Below are positions 24,557 to 32,360 of a stretch of DNA of 64,000 bases, one piece after another. Source of the stretch: Halobacillus naozhouensis (GTDB taxonomy: Bacteria > Bacillota > Bacilli > Bacillales > Halobacillaceae). The notes beneath the pieces were generated by a model. It was not told the origin of the DNA and did not search any database. It worked only from the letters and a program-made list of their open reading frames with translations. The stretch is taken from contig NZ_CP121671.1 in assembly GCF_029714185.1 (NCBI RefSeq), positions 992,001 to 1,056,000 of the forward strand. The letters run 5' to 3'. Numbering within the stretch: the stretch's first letter is position 1; each line of letters starts with the position of its first letter. The position numbers were made by a program, and so were the translations under genes.

Positions 24557-25867
24557 TTATTTATTCATATAGTGCTCAATTTCCCATTGACTGACTTGCA
24601 GAGAGTAAGTGTTCCACTCTCGTTCCTTTTCTTCAAGGTAGATTTTTGAGGTGTGCCCCCCTAAAGCATCCATCAATACTTCATCAGCCCTTAAAGCTTT
24701 AAGAGCTTCTTTTAAATTAGTTGGTAAAGTAGGAACACTTTCGTCGCTGACTTCATAAAGGTTGCGAGTTTCAGCTTCTCCTGCATCCAGTTCGTTTCGA
24801 ATGCCTTCAAGACCTGCTTTAATTAGCACGGCGAGTGTGAGATATGGGTTCGCTGTCGGGTCAGGGTTACGAACCTCAAATCTAGTGCCATTGCCACGGG
24901 TCATAGGAACACGGATCATGCAGCTGCGGTTTGAGTGGGACCATGCTACACTAACCGGTGCTTCATAACCTGGAACGAGACGTTTATAGGAATTTACATT
25001 TGGATTGGTAATCGCAGCGATTCCGTTAGCATGCTGTAAGATTCCCGCCATAAAATGTTTCATTGTATCTGAGATTTCATCATCAGCATGCTGATCGTAA
25101 AAAGCACTGTCGCCATCAATAAATAACGAAAGATGACAGTGCATACCGGATCCATTTCCTCCGGTGATCGGTTTTGGCATAAAGGTCGCATGATAATCAT
25201 GGTTTGATGCGATATCCTTTACTACGTTTTTAAAGGTTTGAATGTTATCCGCTGTCTTTAACATATCGTCGAATCGAAAGTTGATTTCATGCTGACCCTG
25301 TGCAACTTCGTGGTGAGAGGCTTCCATCTCAAACCCGAATTTCTTCAGGGTACGGGCAATATCGCGGCGAACTTTATCCCCCTTGTCTTTAGGTGAGGCA
25401 TCAAAATATCCTGCCCGGTCATTCATTTTACGAACAGGATATCCTTCTTCGTTTAACTTAAATAGAAAGAACTCTGGTTCTGGACCGACATTTACTGTAT
25501 ATCCCAGATCCTTAGCTTCTTTCATGGCTCTTTTTAATATATATCGTGGATCCCCTTCGAATGGGGTGCCATCGGGTGTATAAATGTCACAAATAAATCG
25601 AGCAATACGATCTTCATTAACATTTTCAGGTAACACCTTAAATGTGTCTAAGTCTGGTACGAGATACATATCACTCTCTTGAATTTCAGAAAAACCGGAA
25701 ATAGAAGAGCTATCAAACATAGCTTCATCATTTAATACGCCATCAATTTCTTCAACCGGTAATTCCACATTCTTTGTATCGCCTAACATATCGGTAAACT
25801 CCAGGCGAAGAAATTCTACGGCTTCATCTTTTACAATCTGTTTAATACTATCTTTCGAATAATTCAT
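24557..25867 (-). CDS. glnA: Glutamine synthetase type I, stand-alone copy
   Basis: ATP-dependent synthesis of glutamine from glutamate and ammonium; dodecameric, cytosolic. 436 residues, of the short alpha form without an adenylylation insert. Seen are VNVGPEPEFFLF (metal-ligand Glu), GNGSGMHCHLSLF (nucleotide/metal region), NSYKRLVPGYEAP (Asp/Arg loop region) and RFEVRNPDPTANPYL. The ATG at 25867 is taken over a frame extending to 25990 because GAGGGG lies just upstream and the family N-terminus (SIKQIVKDEAVEFLRLEFTD) follows. No glnR neighbour, so this may be a second, osmolyte-linked copy as GlnA2 of Halobacillus halophilus; inference. Confidence 0.92.
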   Translation of the reverse strand: MNYSKDSIKQIVKDEAVEFLRLEFTDMLGDTKNVELPVEEIDGVLNDEAMFDSSSISGFSEIQESDMYLVPDLDTFKVLPENVNEDRIARFICDIYTPDGTPFEGDPRYILKRAMKEAKDLGYTVNVGPEPEFFLFKLNEEGYPVRKMNDRAGYFDASPKDKGDKVRRDIARTLKKFGFEMEASHHEVAQGQHEINFRFDDMLKTADNIQTFKNVVKDIASNHDYHATFMPKPITGGNGSGMHCHLSLFIDGDSAFYDQHADDEISDTMKHFMAGILQHANGIAAITNPNVNSYKRLVPGYEAPVSVAWSHSNRSCMIRVPMTRGNGTRFEVRNPDPTANPYLTLAVLIKAGLEGIRNELDAGEAETRNLYEVSDESVPTLPTNLKEALKALRADEVLMDALGGHTSKIYLEEKEREWNTYSLQVSQWEIEHYMNK

Positions 25868-25991
25868 GCATTTCCCCTCATCTTCAATTTTGTTTATATC
25901 ATACTTAGGTAGATTCCCATGAATACTTTCTATTAAACCATGGAATATTATGGGGATGTCAAGGCGCTGACAGAAAGTATGAGAGGGCAAG

Positions 25992-26017
25992 GTTTAACTT
26001 TCTGTTATTTGCGGTAA
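25992..26017 (+). promoter_or_regulatory. SigmaB-type promoter of ydaT
   Basis: GTTTAA (perfect -35), 14-nt spacer, CGGTAA (26012-26017), about 40 nt before the ydaT start. B. subtilis ydaT is a general-stress gene, in agreement. Confidence 0.6.
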
Positions 26018-26054
26018 AGAACAACTAAATCTATTAGAAAAAGGAGTGGGCGAT

Positions 26055-26513
26055 ATGCCTTGGGACACTCAAGATTATCCAAGTTCATTAAAAAGCTTAG
26101 ACACTGTGGTAAGGAAAAAAGCGATTGATATTGCAAATGCCATGATTGATGAGGGATATGATGAAGGGCGCGCCATTCCAATTGCAACGGAACAAGCTAA
26201 AGAATGGTATGAGAATGCATCACAGGCTGAAAAGCAGGAGATGAGCAATAAAAGTGACAAGGGGTTGCGGAACCGGGAGAAAGGTGATCAATCCTCCAGT
26301 CGTCCAGAGTTATTAGATAAAGGCGAACATGTTGTCTCCCATGAGAACGGCTGGGCTGTTCAGGCGGAAGATGCCAAACAGCCTTCTGATGTATTTGAAA
26401 ATAAGCAGGATGCTGTAGATCGAGCGAAGGAAGTAGCAAAAAATAAAGGAACGAGTGTGATCATTCATAAGCAGGATGGCAGTATTCAGGACCAGACATC
26501 TTACAGCGATTAA
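26055..26513 (+). CDS. ydaT: YdaT-like general stress protein with DUF2188 domain
   Basis: Cytosolic stress protein of unknown activity. About 152 residues. The N-terminal half matches B. subtilis YdaT (MPWDTQDYPSSLKSLD, then DIANAMIDEGYDEGRAIPIA). The C-terminal part is a DUF2188 domain (HVVSHENGWAVQAEDAKQP to TSVIIHKQDGSIQDQ), preceded by a polar linker. The ATG at 26055 is 8 nt after AAGGAG; the in-frame codon at 26046 overlaps this site. SigmaB-like promoter upstream. Confidence 0.83.
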   Translation: MPWDTQDYPSSLKSLDTVVRKKAIDIANAMIDEGYDEGRAIPIATEQAKEWYENASQAEKQEMSNKSDKGLRNREKGDQSSSRPELLDKGEHVVSHENGWAVQAEDAKQPSDVFENKQDAVDRAKEVAKNKGTSVIIHKQDGSIQDQTSYSD

Positions 26514-26606
26514 ACGATCATTCTAAACCAGAAAATATCTTAGATTTGTTCTGTTACCTATAAAACATGGTATGATAAAGGGAAGAAATAGCATGGAGGT
26601 TAAGAG

Positions 26607-26801
26607 ATGAATGGTCAGCAACGCAAAGATATTAAACCTGGTTTAGAAGTCGATATCGTTTTAAAAAAAGATCAGCGTAGTGGAAATTTAACACGAGGAA
26701 TAGTTAAAGATTTACTGACTAAATCACACAGCCATCCTCATGGCATCAAAGTTCGTTTGGAGGATGGGCAAGTAGGAAGAGTAAAGCAAATACATGGATA
26801 A
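26607..26801 (+). CDS. ywbE: YwbE-family protein
   Basis: 64-residue basic protein matching the conserved YwbE family (GxxVxIVLKKDQRSGxLTxGxVxxLLT). All family blocks are present: RKDIKPGLEVDIVLKKDQ, GNLTRGIVKDLLTKS and HPHGIKVRLEDGQVGRV. Role unknown; the fold may be a small beta-barrel that binds nucleic acid. TGGAGG lies 8 nt before the ATG. A terminator follows. Confidence 0.9.
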   Translation: MNGQQRKDIKPGLEVDIVLKKDQRSGNLTRGIVKDLLTKSHSHPHGIKVRLEDGQVGRVKQIHG

Positions 26802-26808
26802 GTGAAAA

Positions 26809-26853
26809 CCCCCCGCAACCTGGCTACTTAGTGGCAAGGTACGGGGGATTTTT
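26809..26853 (+). terminator. Terminator of ywbE
   Basis: Stem CCCCCG/CGGGGG with inner ACCT/AGGT pairing and a six-T tail. Confidence 0.8.
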
Positions 26854-27255
26854 TCAGTTTGTTTCCTGCCTTGATTTTACAAAATCTTTAAATGGAATCT
26901 CTACAGTAAAAAAGTCACCATCCTCATCTTCTGTAACAGCCATGATGGTGTAGTTTTCACCGAAAATTCTTTTCATTGCATAATCTCCGCTATTAAATGG
27001 CTGACCGAGGCCGAAACCCGTATTTATGATGGTGTGCCGGTTTTCCTCTGTTAGGTTAGCGGTTTCTTTTAACATGACCATTGGCCGGAAAGCAGAGGTA
27101 TTATAATTGTCATTAATTTTATCCCAATCTATTTCAACAGTAACGAATTCAGAAGCTTCTCCTAACATTTCTTGTATTAAATCTTTAAGTTCCCTTAGAT
27201 CTAATAAATAAACTACGTCTTCAGGTACGAGTTGATTTAAGTAATGAGCAGGCAT
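26854..27255 (-). CDS. Hypothetical protein behind the RNA unit at 27325-27656
   Basis: I do not recognise this 133-residue protein. It is soluble and acidic, without membrane segments or obvious catalytic motifs. Visible blocks are PEDVVYLLDLRELKDLIQEM near the N-terminus, EIDWDKINDNYNTSAFRPMV in the middle and EDEDGDFFTVEIPFKDFV at the C-terminus, suggesting an alpha/beta fold. The ATG at 27255 is 7-8 nt after AAAGGAG; the in-frame codon at 27282 lies upstream of that site. The strong terminator 70 nt before its start may be an attenuator. Confidence 0.65.
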   Translation of the reverse strand: MPAHYLNQLVPEDVVYLLDLRELKDLIQEMLGEASEFVTVEIDWDKINDNYNTSAFRPMVMLKETANLTEENRHTIINTGFGLGQPFNSGDYAMKRIFGENYTIMAVTEDEDGDFFTVEIPFKDFVKSRQETN

Positions 27256-27324
27256 TTTCTTCGCTCCTTTGCTTACTGACAATGTTATAGTATCATAGTT
27301 CGGAAAAATAAAGCTTATATATTG

Positions 27325-27656
27325 GAAAAAGCGGTTCAGACTACAGTCTGAACCGCTTTATAAGTGAAAGAAAGCAACATGTTCAGCTTTCCTCTTTGTA
27401 TACATCGGACTAATGAATTTAAATTTTTCGTTGATCGTCTTGCATTTCCATTGCAAGTGGTTATGAACCAATATTGCCGCGGTTCTTCTACAAGGTAGTT
27501 TTTATCAACTTAAACGACGCAATCCCTACCTCTATTGCATCCTTACAGCTCCGAAGCTGATCCAGTGTGATTAAGTCGTGATAAAACATAGCAGAATGCC
27601 AGTCTCATACACATCACTCTTTCATTGTTCCGAGTTACCTTTAGCGAAGGCACTAA
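27325..27656 (-). ncRNA. Unassigned structured RNA or leader, promoter to terminator
   Basis: The minus strand has a near-consensus promoter (27663-27691), then about 330 nt without an open frame, ending in a 15-bp perfect hairpin with a T-run (27328-27359). Local hairpins in the body include CAGCTTCGGAGCTG, CTTGCA...TGCAAG, GAACC...GGTTC and TTAG...CTAA. It is not tmRNA, RNase P RNA, SRP RNA or T-box by the sequence marks I know. It is either an independent small RNA or a leader controlling the gene at 26854-27255. Confidence 0.6.
27328..27359 (-). terminator. Strong terminator ending the RNA unit
   Basis: Fifteen-base perfect arms (AAAGCGGTTCAGACT and its complement) with a 2-nt nominal loop and five T on the minus strand. 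Confidence 0.88.
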
Positions 27657-27662
27657 TTTAAC

Positions 27663-27691
27663 AGTATAGTTTAGTTTATATGATTTGTCAA
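27663..27691 (-). promoter_or_regulatory. Strong SigmaA promoter of the RNA unit
   Basis: TTGACA (perfect), 17-nt spacer, TATACT on the minus strand; the best SigmaA match seen in the window. Confidence 0.8.
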
Positions 27692-27726
27692 TATTGGTAC
27701 TCTGGGTTAAGAATGTGGCCTTGATG

Positions 27727-28719
27727 TTATCCTAGTTTCACAATGGTCCGGCCACGCGTTTTGCCCTCCAGGATCTTCGTTAATGTTTCAGGAACTTGTT
27801 CCAAAGAAATTACTTCTTTAATTCTATTGAATGTATCATTTATCTTCAGGTCACCTGCCAGTCGGTTCCATATTTCCTTTCTTGTTTCCATCGGGCAGTA
27901 AACTGAATCTATCCCAAGAAGATTAATACCTCTTAGAATAAAAGGATAAACCTGTGTTGGAATATTTGTCCCCGCCGTAAGTCCACTTACAGCTGCAGCC
28001 CCATTATACTGAAGCTGAGAAAGAAGGGAGGCGAGCGGTTCTCCTCCTACGGGATCAACAGCTGCGACCCAGCGTTGTTTCCCGAGAGCCCTTAGTTTCC
28101 CGTCATATACATCTTCCCGTGAAATGACAGAGCCAGCTCCAAGATCTAATAAGTAGTCTTTATGTTCTATACTGCCAGTGCTTGCTTCTACCTCATAGCC
28201 TCGCTTGGCGAGCATAGCAATAGCCATACTGCCCACACCGCCTGTAGCCCCTGTAACCAGAACGGGACCATCGCCTGGAATGAGACCGTTTTTCTCTAAT
28301 TTATGGATAGACAATGCAGCAGTAAAGCCTGCGGTCCCATAGATCATTGCTTCTTCAAGGGTTAACTTATCCGGAAGCGGAACAATCCATTCACCAGGGA
28401 TAGAGGCGTATTCACTATATCCGCCATGGTGGGAAACGCCGATCTCGTAACTTGTAGCAATCACAGCGTCCCCCTCCTTGAAACGATCATCTTGTGATTG
28501 AACAACAATTCCAGCTAAATCGATTCCTGGAATGATAGGATAATCTTTTACCATCGGGTTTCCAGGTGTTGATACCATTCCATCTTTATAATTCACACTT
28601 GAATAATGGACTTTAATTAAGACCTCGCTTGAAGGAAGATCATCAGTTGAGATGGTCTTTATGTCGGCCTTCGTCTTTCCATTCGACTGGTCAATATAAA
28701 ATGCATTAAAATTACTCAA
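27727..28719 (-). CDS. yhfP: YhfP/AcuI-type NADPH oxidoreductase
   Basis: Medium-chain reductase of the YhdH/YhfP group, related to acrylyl-CoA reductases; probably NADPH-dependent. About 330 residues. VHYSSVNYKDGMVSTPGNP near residue 45 and PIIPGIDLAGIV are the YhfP-type N-terminal marks, VLVTGATGGVGSMAIAML near residue 153 binds the cofactor, and ILRGINLLGIDSV lies near residue 270. The TTG at 28719 is preferred because AAAGAGGTG precedes it and it gives the YhfP-like N-terminus; an in-frame GTG lies nine bases upstream. Confidence 0.9.
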   Translation of the reverse strand: MSNFNAFYIDQSNGKTKADIKTISTDDLPSSEVLIKVHYSSVNYKDGMVSTPGNPMVKDYPIIPGIDLAGIVVQSQDDRFKEGDAVIATSYEIGVSHHGGYSEYASIPGEWIVPLPDKLTLEEAMIYGTAGFTAALSIHKLEKNGLIPGDGPVLVTGATGGVGSMAIAMLAKRGYEVEASTGSIEHKDYLLDLGAGSVISREDVYDGKLRALGKQRWVAAVDPVGGEPLASLLSQLQYNGAAAVSGLTAGTNIPTQVYPFILRGINLLGIDSVYCPMETRKEIWNRLAGDLKINDTFNRIKEVISLEQVPETLTKILEGKTRGRTIVKLG

Positions 28720-28761
28720 ACGGATCACCTCTTTTGTTGAATACCAGTATCCTAAGATAGT

Positions 28762-28959
28762 CTACTTATTATTCTTTAAGTCTTCGTCATATTTTTCCTC
28801 AGATGAAGAGTTATTCTTGGAGCGTTCACCGTGTTTTTCATCGCGCTCATTCTGTTTGACTTCTTCTTCAGGGATGTCATCATCTATAAGCTGTTCCTTC
28901 TTGATTTTTTCTTGAAAATCTTCCTTATCTGGATGGATTTTTTTACTTTGCTCAGGCAT
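28762..28959 (-). CDS. Small charged, probably disordered protein
   Basis: 65-residue protein made almost wholly of E, D, K, N and S (MPEQSKKIHPDKEDFQEKIK at the start, repeated acidic/basic runs later). No family recognised. A strong GGAGGTGGGG lies close before the ATG at 28959, which is why this start is chosen over the frame start at 28974. It sits alone behind yhfP on the same strand. Confidence 0.6.
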   Translation of the reverse strand: MPEQSKKIHPDKEDFQEKIKKEQLIDDDIPEEEVKQNERDEKHGERSKNNSSSEEKYDEDLKNNK

Positions 28960-29073
28960 CTGCCCCACCTCCATGACAACTATATACCCTGATATTGCTT
29001 ATCACTAAACCTATAATATAAATATTCTAATACAAAAGGATCGGCTGCTCTTGACTCCCGAACAATCGATCTT

Positions 29074-29775
29074 TTACGACCCTTTCCTTAAATTTTTAGG
29101 GTCTTTTTTGTTCCTGTAGTGATTTTTAAGCTTTCTTACAACAGGGAGATGCGTCACATAGTCAATAGCTTTACTCAGGATTAGTCCATGAATGATCACC
29201 CCGATTACCGTAACGATAACGATAATGACATGTCCGACTATCGATTCTGGCTCAAATCCAGCTCTGCCGAAAAAGATTAGCGCCGTAAGGGTATATATAA
29301 ATGCTTCGGTATAGCTGGTCAGTTTATCTTCTATGAGAGTTAGTGGAATAATGAGTAATAAGATAAACAGGAACATGATGATGGCAAGAGGGAAAAGACG
29401 CTGACTTTTTAAGAACCGGATAAATGGCTTTGTATAGTATTTTGTGATTGATTTAAGCCTAAATAAATGGAGGATTCATGCTACTCTGGCAAATTGAAAC
29501 AGGGCATCTAAGGGGATGGCTGCGATGACAATAAATGGGTTCTTTTTTATAAATGACCATTTATGTTCACTAGTAAATAGCCTGTAGAGAAAATCGATGA
29601 AGAATATACTCCACGTAACCCATACGATAAAACTGTCATAAGGTGTTTGCTGCCAAATAGTTGAGACAGACAGTGTAGCAAGGAAGACCATGATCAATTC
29701 ATAGGTGGTTTTGGAGAGGTTAGTTTGTAATTGCTTCACTGTTATTAATCTCCTTCCTAAAAAAACATGCCACAA
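29074..29775 (-). pseudogene. Ion-channel-like membrane protein interrupted by an in-frame TGA
   Basis: One continuous frame, broken only by TGA at 29476-29478, encodes a protein of about 233 residues: TM segments in the first 80 residues, IPLDALFQFARVA-stop-ILHLFRLKSITKYYTKP, then two or more TM segments and a basic tail. The segment with regularly spaced Arg/Lys looks like a voltage-sensor-like S4 region of a VIC-type channel. A CGA-to-TGA change of an Arg codon would restore the pattern RVARILHLFRLK. No SECIS-like hairpin logic applies, so it is a nonsense lesion or sequence error. Confidence 0.6.
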
Positions 29776-29797
29776 ACTAATTATAGCATGTTGGCAG

Positions 29798-30037
29798 TTA
29801 CCACATAATTTTAAATCTCATAGCCGCCTCCATTAATCGTGCATCTCTTCCCATTCTTCCAGGGTGATGCATCCATGGTCTGATCCTCTCTAAAAACACT
29901 TGATCGCACATTCTTTTTGAACCGTATTTCCGGTAACAAACGTCATGTTCCATACAGAGAGCATCTAACTGATTTACAGGAGCCCCTGGACCGCTGCACC
30001 ATGGCCCGCAATATCGATAACCAGGAAAACAAGGCAT
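29798..30037 (-). CDS. Phospholipase A2-like mini-protein (parvovirus VP1u-like)
   Basis: 79 residues with the phospholipase A2 core: calcium-loop pattern YCGPWCSGPGAPVNQLD and the catalytic helix CMEHDVCYRKYG, where His and Asp form the dyad. Such small proteins occur in Bacillaceae and resemble the PLA2 domain of parvovirus coat proteins. There is no signal peptide, so it may act inside the cell or spore, or on release. AAGGATGAAGG precedes the ATG. Activity is inferred from motifs. Confidence 0.8.
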   Translation of the reverse strand: MPCFPGYRYCGPWCSGPGAPVNQLDALCMEHDVCYRKYGSKRMCDQVFLERIRPWMHHPGRMGRDARLMEAAMRFKIMW

Positions 30038-30245
30038 TTTACCTTCATCCTTTCATGATGTGATCTATTATTCTATGTGGTGCAGCGGTGGGGTGATTAG
30101 TGGAGGTGTCTAGATGGAAACAAATTACATGGATGAACATTCAGGGAAGCTATAAATGGGGGAATGTTCCAGAGTTAATTATTTTCTATTAGAATGAGCA
30201 TTATGATATGATCATTCTAATATCGATAAAAGGAGTCGTTTATGT

Positions 30246-30821
30246 GTGAGGGGACTATTTAATCGTGTTGTTTGGACCTTATTCTTTGGCGGGGTCACAG
30301 TTTCCCTTATATTTACGTTGATAGAATTACAAGAACGAAATTCACATATATATCAAGTGAAAGATGCGAAAACACCTTCGGAATTGCATCCAGCTGTGGA
30401 AGAAGGAAAGAAACATTTAGTGAATCAGGCAGCTGAACAGGGGATTGATATGATCATTACAGACGCGCTTAGGACGAAACAAGAGCAAGAAGCGCTATAT
30501 GCCCAGGGGCGTTCGACTGAGGGAAGGATTGTAACTTATGCCTCGGGTGGTGAATCCTATCATAACTATGGATTAGCCATTGATTTTGCATTGCGTTTGG
30601 ACAATGGGGAGGTCATTTGGGATCGAAGCCACGATGGGAATGAGAATGGGCAGTCCGACTGGATGGAAGTAGTGGAAATTGCTAAGGGATTAGGATTTGA
30701 ATGGGGTGGAGACTGGCAGTCATTTAAGGATTATCCTCACCTGCAAATGGATTTTGGGCTGAGTATCCATGAATTGCAAAGAGGTATGCGCCCAAAACCT
30801 AAAGCCTTAGCAGAAGAGTGA
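30246..30821 (+). CDS. CwlK-like M15 peptidoglycan peptidase
   Basis: Peptidase M15 family (CwlK/VanY-like), expected to cut L-Ala-D-Glu or D-Ala-D-Ala bonds of peptidoglycan. 191 residues: N-terminal membrane anchor (residues 9-27), then ITDALRTKQEQEALYAQGR, the zinc ligands in SYHNYGLAIDFAL (His, Asp) and DYPHLQMDFG (His). The start is GTG at 30246 with AGGAG about 10 nt upstream. Acts outside the membrane. A strong terminator follows. Confidence 0.88.
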   Translation: MRGLFNRVVWTLFFGGVTVSLIFTLIELQERNSHIYQVKDAKTPSELHPAVEEGKKHLVNQAAEQGIDMIITDALRTKQEQEALYAQGRSTEGRIVTYASGGESYHNYGLAIDFALRLDNGEVIWDRSHDGNENGQSDWMEVVEIAKGLGFEWGGDWQSFKDYPHLQMDFGLSIHELQRGMRPKPKALAEE

Positions 30822-30827
30822 TAAAAC

Positions 30828-30858
30828 ACCCCTCTAGTGAAACTTACACTAGAGGGGT
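30828..30858. terminator. Terminator between convergent cwlK-like and panE-like genes
   Basis: Twelve-base perfect stem ACCCCTCTAGTG/CACTAGAGGGGT with a 7-nt loop between convergent genes. Confidence 0.82.
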
Positions 30859-30877
30859 TCTTCAATTTAAGGTATTC

Positions 30878-31798
30878 TTAATGTTGATAAGCTTCGTATG
30901 GTTTGATCATCGCCCGGATCGTTTCAATATAAGGCATATGAAGGTTATGCTCTTTACCGAGTCGTAAAGCACCACCATGCAGGTGCTCAGCCTCGAGTGG
31001 TAAACCTTTTCTGCGGTCCTGGTGCATAGAGGAAGTGGCTTCATGCCCGAGCTCCTGTAGTTGCTTAAAGGCTTTTTCAACATGTTCGTCTGTTAAGTGA
31101 ACTTGATGAGCCGCAGCCAGATCTTTCATTTCTTCGAGCATTCTTCTGGCAATCAGGAAGGTTTGCGGGTAGGTGCGCACCTCTCCGATTGGAAGGTCGG
31201 TAGCTGTAGTTATCCCTGAGAAGGCAGTGATAAACATATACTTTTTCCAAATGTCTTCTAAGATATTTGGACTTAATCTCCCATTAAGGTTGGACTGATT
31301 ACAGGCTAAGGACAACTCTTCACAAATTTGCTGCTGGGAAGGGTGTAGGGGTCCAAACACAAGATCATGAAATGAACTTGTATGTACGACATGGCCTTTG
31401 TCAGCAAGGGTAGCCATAATATAAGAAAGCCCGCCTATTACAGCTTCTTCTCCGAGCTCCTTTTGTAAAATAGGGAGGTGTTCTACTCCGTTCAGGACAG
31501 GATAAACCTTAGCTCCTTTTTGTACAAGCTGTTTTAACCAGTGTAACGTTCCTTCGAGGTGATAGCCTTTTACAGCAAGAAAAACAAGGTCAGGGTCTTC
31601 AATTTCTTCCGGATCTTCAGCAATGATTACGTCCTCAGCCGTATAATCTCCCTGTTCACTATGTAACGTCAAACCGTTCTCCGTTAATTGTTCTGCTCTT
31701 CCAGATCTCACCAGGTTAACTACTTCATGACCAGCTTCTTGCCAGCGTGATCCAAAATATGCTCCTAATGCACCTGCACCTAAAATAACGATTTTCAT
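30878..31798 (-). CDS. 2-dehydropantoate 2-reductase family protein (PanE/ApbA)
   Basis: NADPH-dependent ketopantoate reductase family, the pantothenate-pathway step from ketopantoate to pantoate. 306 residues. Rossmann motif VILGAGALGAYFGSRW at residues 3-18, FLAVKGYHLEGTL with the conserved Lys near residue 75, a LNGVEHL loop near residue 100, and the C-terminal domain with the catalytic Lys region IWKKYMFITAFSG near residue 185. Family paralogues of other function are common in Bacillaceae. GAGGTG lies 7-8 nt before the ATG. Confidence 0.85.
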   Translation of the reverse strand: MKIVILGAGALGAYFGSRWQEAGHEVVNLVRSGRAEQLTENGLTLHSEQGDYTAEDVIIAEDPEEIEDPDLVFLAVKGYHLEGTLHWLKQLVQKGAKVYPVLNGVEHLPILQKELGEEAVIGGLSYIMATLADKGHVVHTSSFHDLVFGPLHPSQQQICEELSLACNQSNLNGRLSPNILEDIWKKYMFITAFSGITTATDLPIGEVRTYPQTFLIARRMLEEMKDLAAAHQVHLTDEHVEKAFKQLQELGHEATSSMHQDRRKGLPLEAEHLHGGALRLGKEHNLHMPYIETIRAMIKPYEAYQH

Positions 31799-31816
31799 AA
31801 AAACACCTCTTTTAAA

Positions 31817-32131
31817 TTATTTATTGGTCTTTTGCTTTGCCTTGCCTGTCTCCTGACCAGCGTCAATTAAAAGTACGAGAGCTGCAGCCGTGTGAAGCAT
31901 CCAGCCAAGGATAGGGATCGCTCCAAGGAAACTGGCTATCATGCCGACGATGCTGCCGGAGCTGAATTTTGAATCTTTAATGGAAATGACCAGTGTTATG
32001 GCATGAAGGATAAACATGACTAATAATGCCATCCAGCCTGTACTGATTACAAAGGCGCCCCCGGCAATAGGAATAGCCAAAAGCCCTTCGGCAACACCGG
32101 TTACCCATTTTAATAATGTCGTACGCTGCAT
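31817..32131 (-). CDS. Hypothetical three-TM membrane protein
   Basis: 104 residues, not recognised. Three hydrophobic segments (residues 14-28, 33-49, 60-90) and a short basic tail (GKAKQKTNK). AAGGGGAA lies 7 nt before the ATG. It is 18 nt upstream of the PanE-like gene on the same strand, so both could be one transcript, although no functional link is evident. Confidence 0.65.
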   Translation of the reverse strand: MQRTTLLKWVTGVAEGLLAIPIAGGAFVISTGWMALLVMFILHAITLVISIKDSKFSSGSIVGMIASFLGAIPILGWMLHTAAALVLLIDAGQETGKAKQKTNK

Positions 32132-32283
32132 AATGATTCCCCTTTAGTTAATTTGATAACATTATTTTATCTTATTATCTCATTCGCTCGATGATTTTTG
32201 AAAAGATACGCTCTGTTTCTGACCATTCCCTTTCCTAACTTAAATCATTCACCATTTTTGGAAGATTTCCTTTATTTTTAACA

Positions 32284-32313
32284 AAAAAAGCTGACCTGAT
32301 CAGGACAGCTTTT
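32284..32313 (-). terminator. Terminator of mreBH
   Basis: Stem AAAAGCTG-n-CC / GG-n-CAGCTTTT around TGATCA, with a seven-T run on the minus strand. Confidence 0.82.
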
Positions 32314-32360
32314 CAGTGATATATAAAAGATTCATGATTTCTAAAAAACTCAGGGCCGGA

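Noticed and set aside
29476..29478. Second in-frame TGA read as selenocysteine
   Set aside because: The position is not a conserved Cys; the context (RVA-x-ILHLFRLK) calls for Arg, and no GC stem follows at the proper distance. A CGA-to-TGA mutation explains it.
30114..30155. 13-residue open frame with a strong GGAGGTG
   Set aside because: Too short to support; no conservation can be judged from the window. It could be a chance ribosome binding site or a leader peptide.
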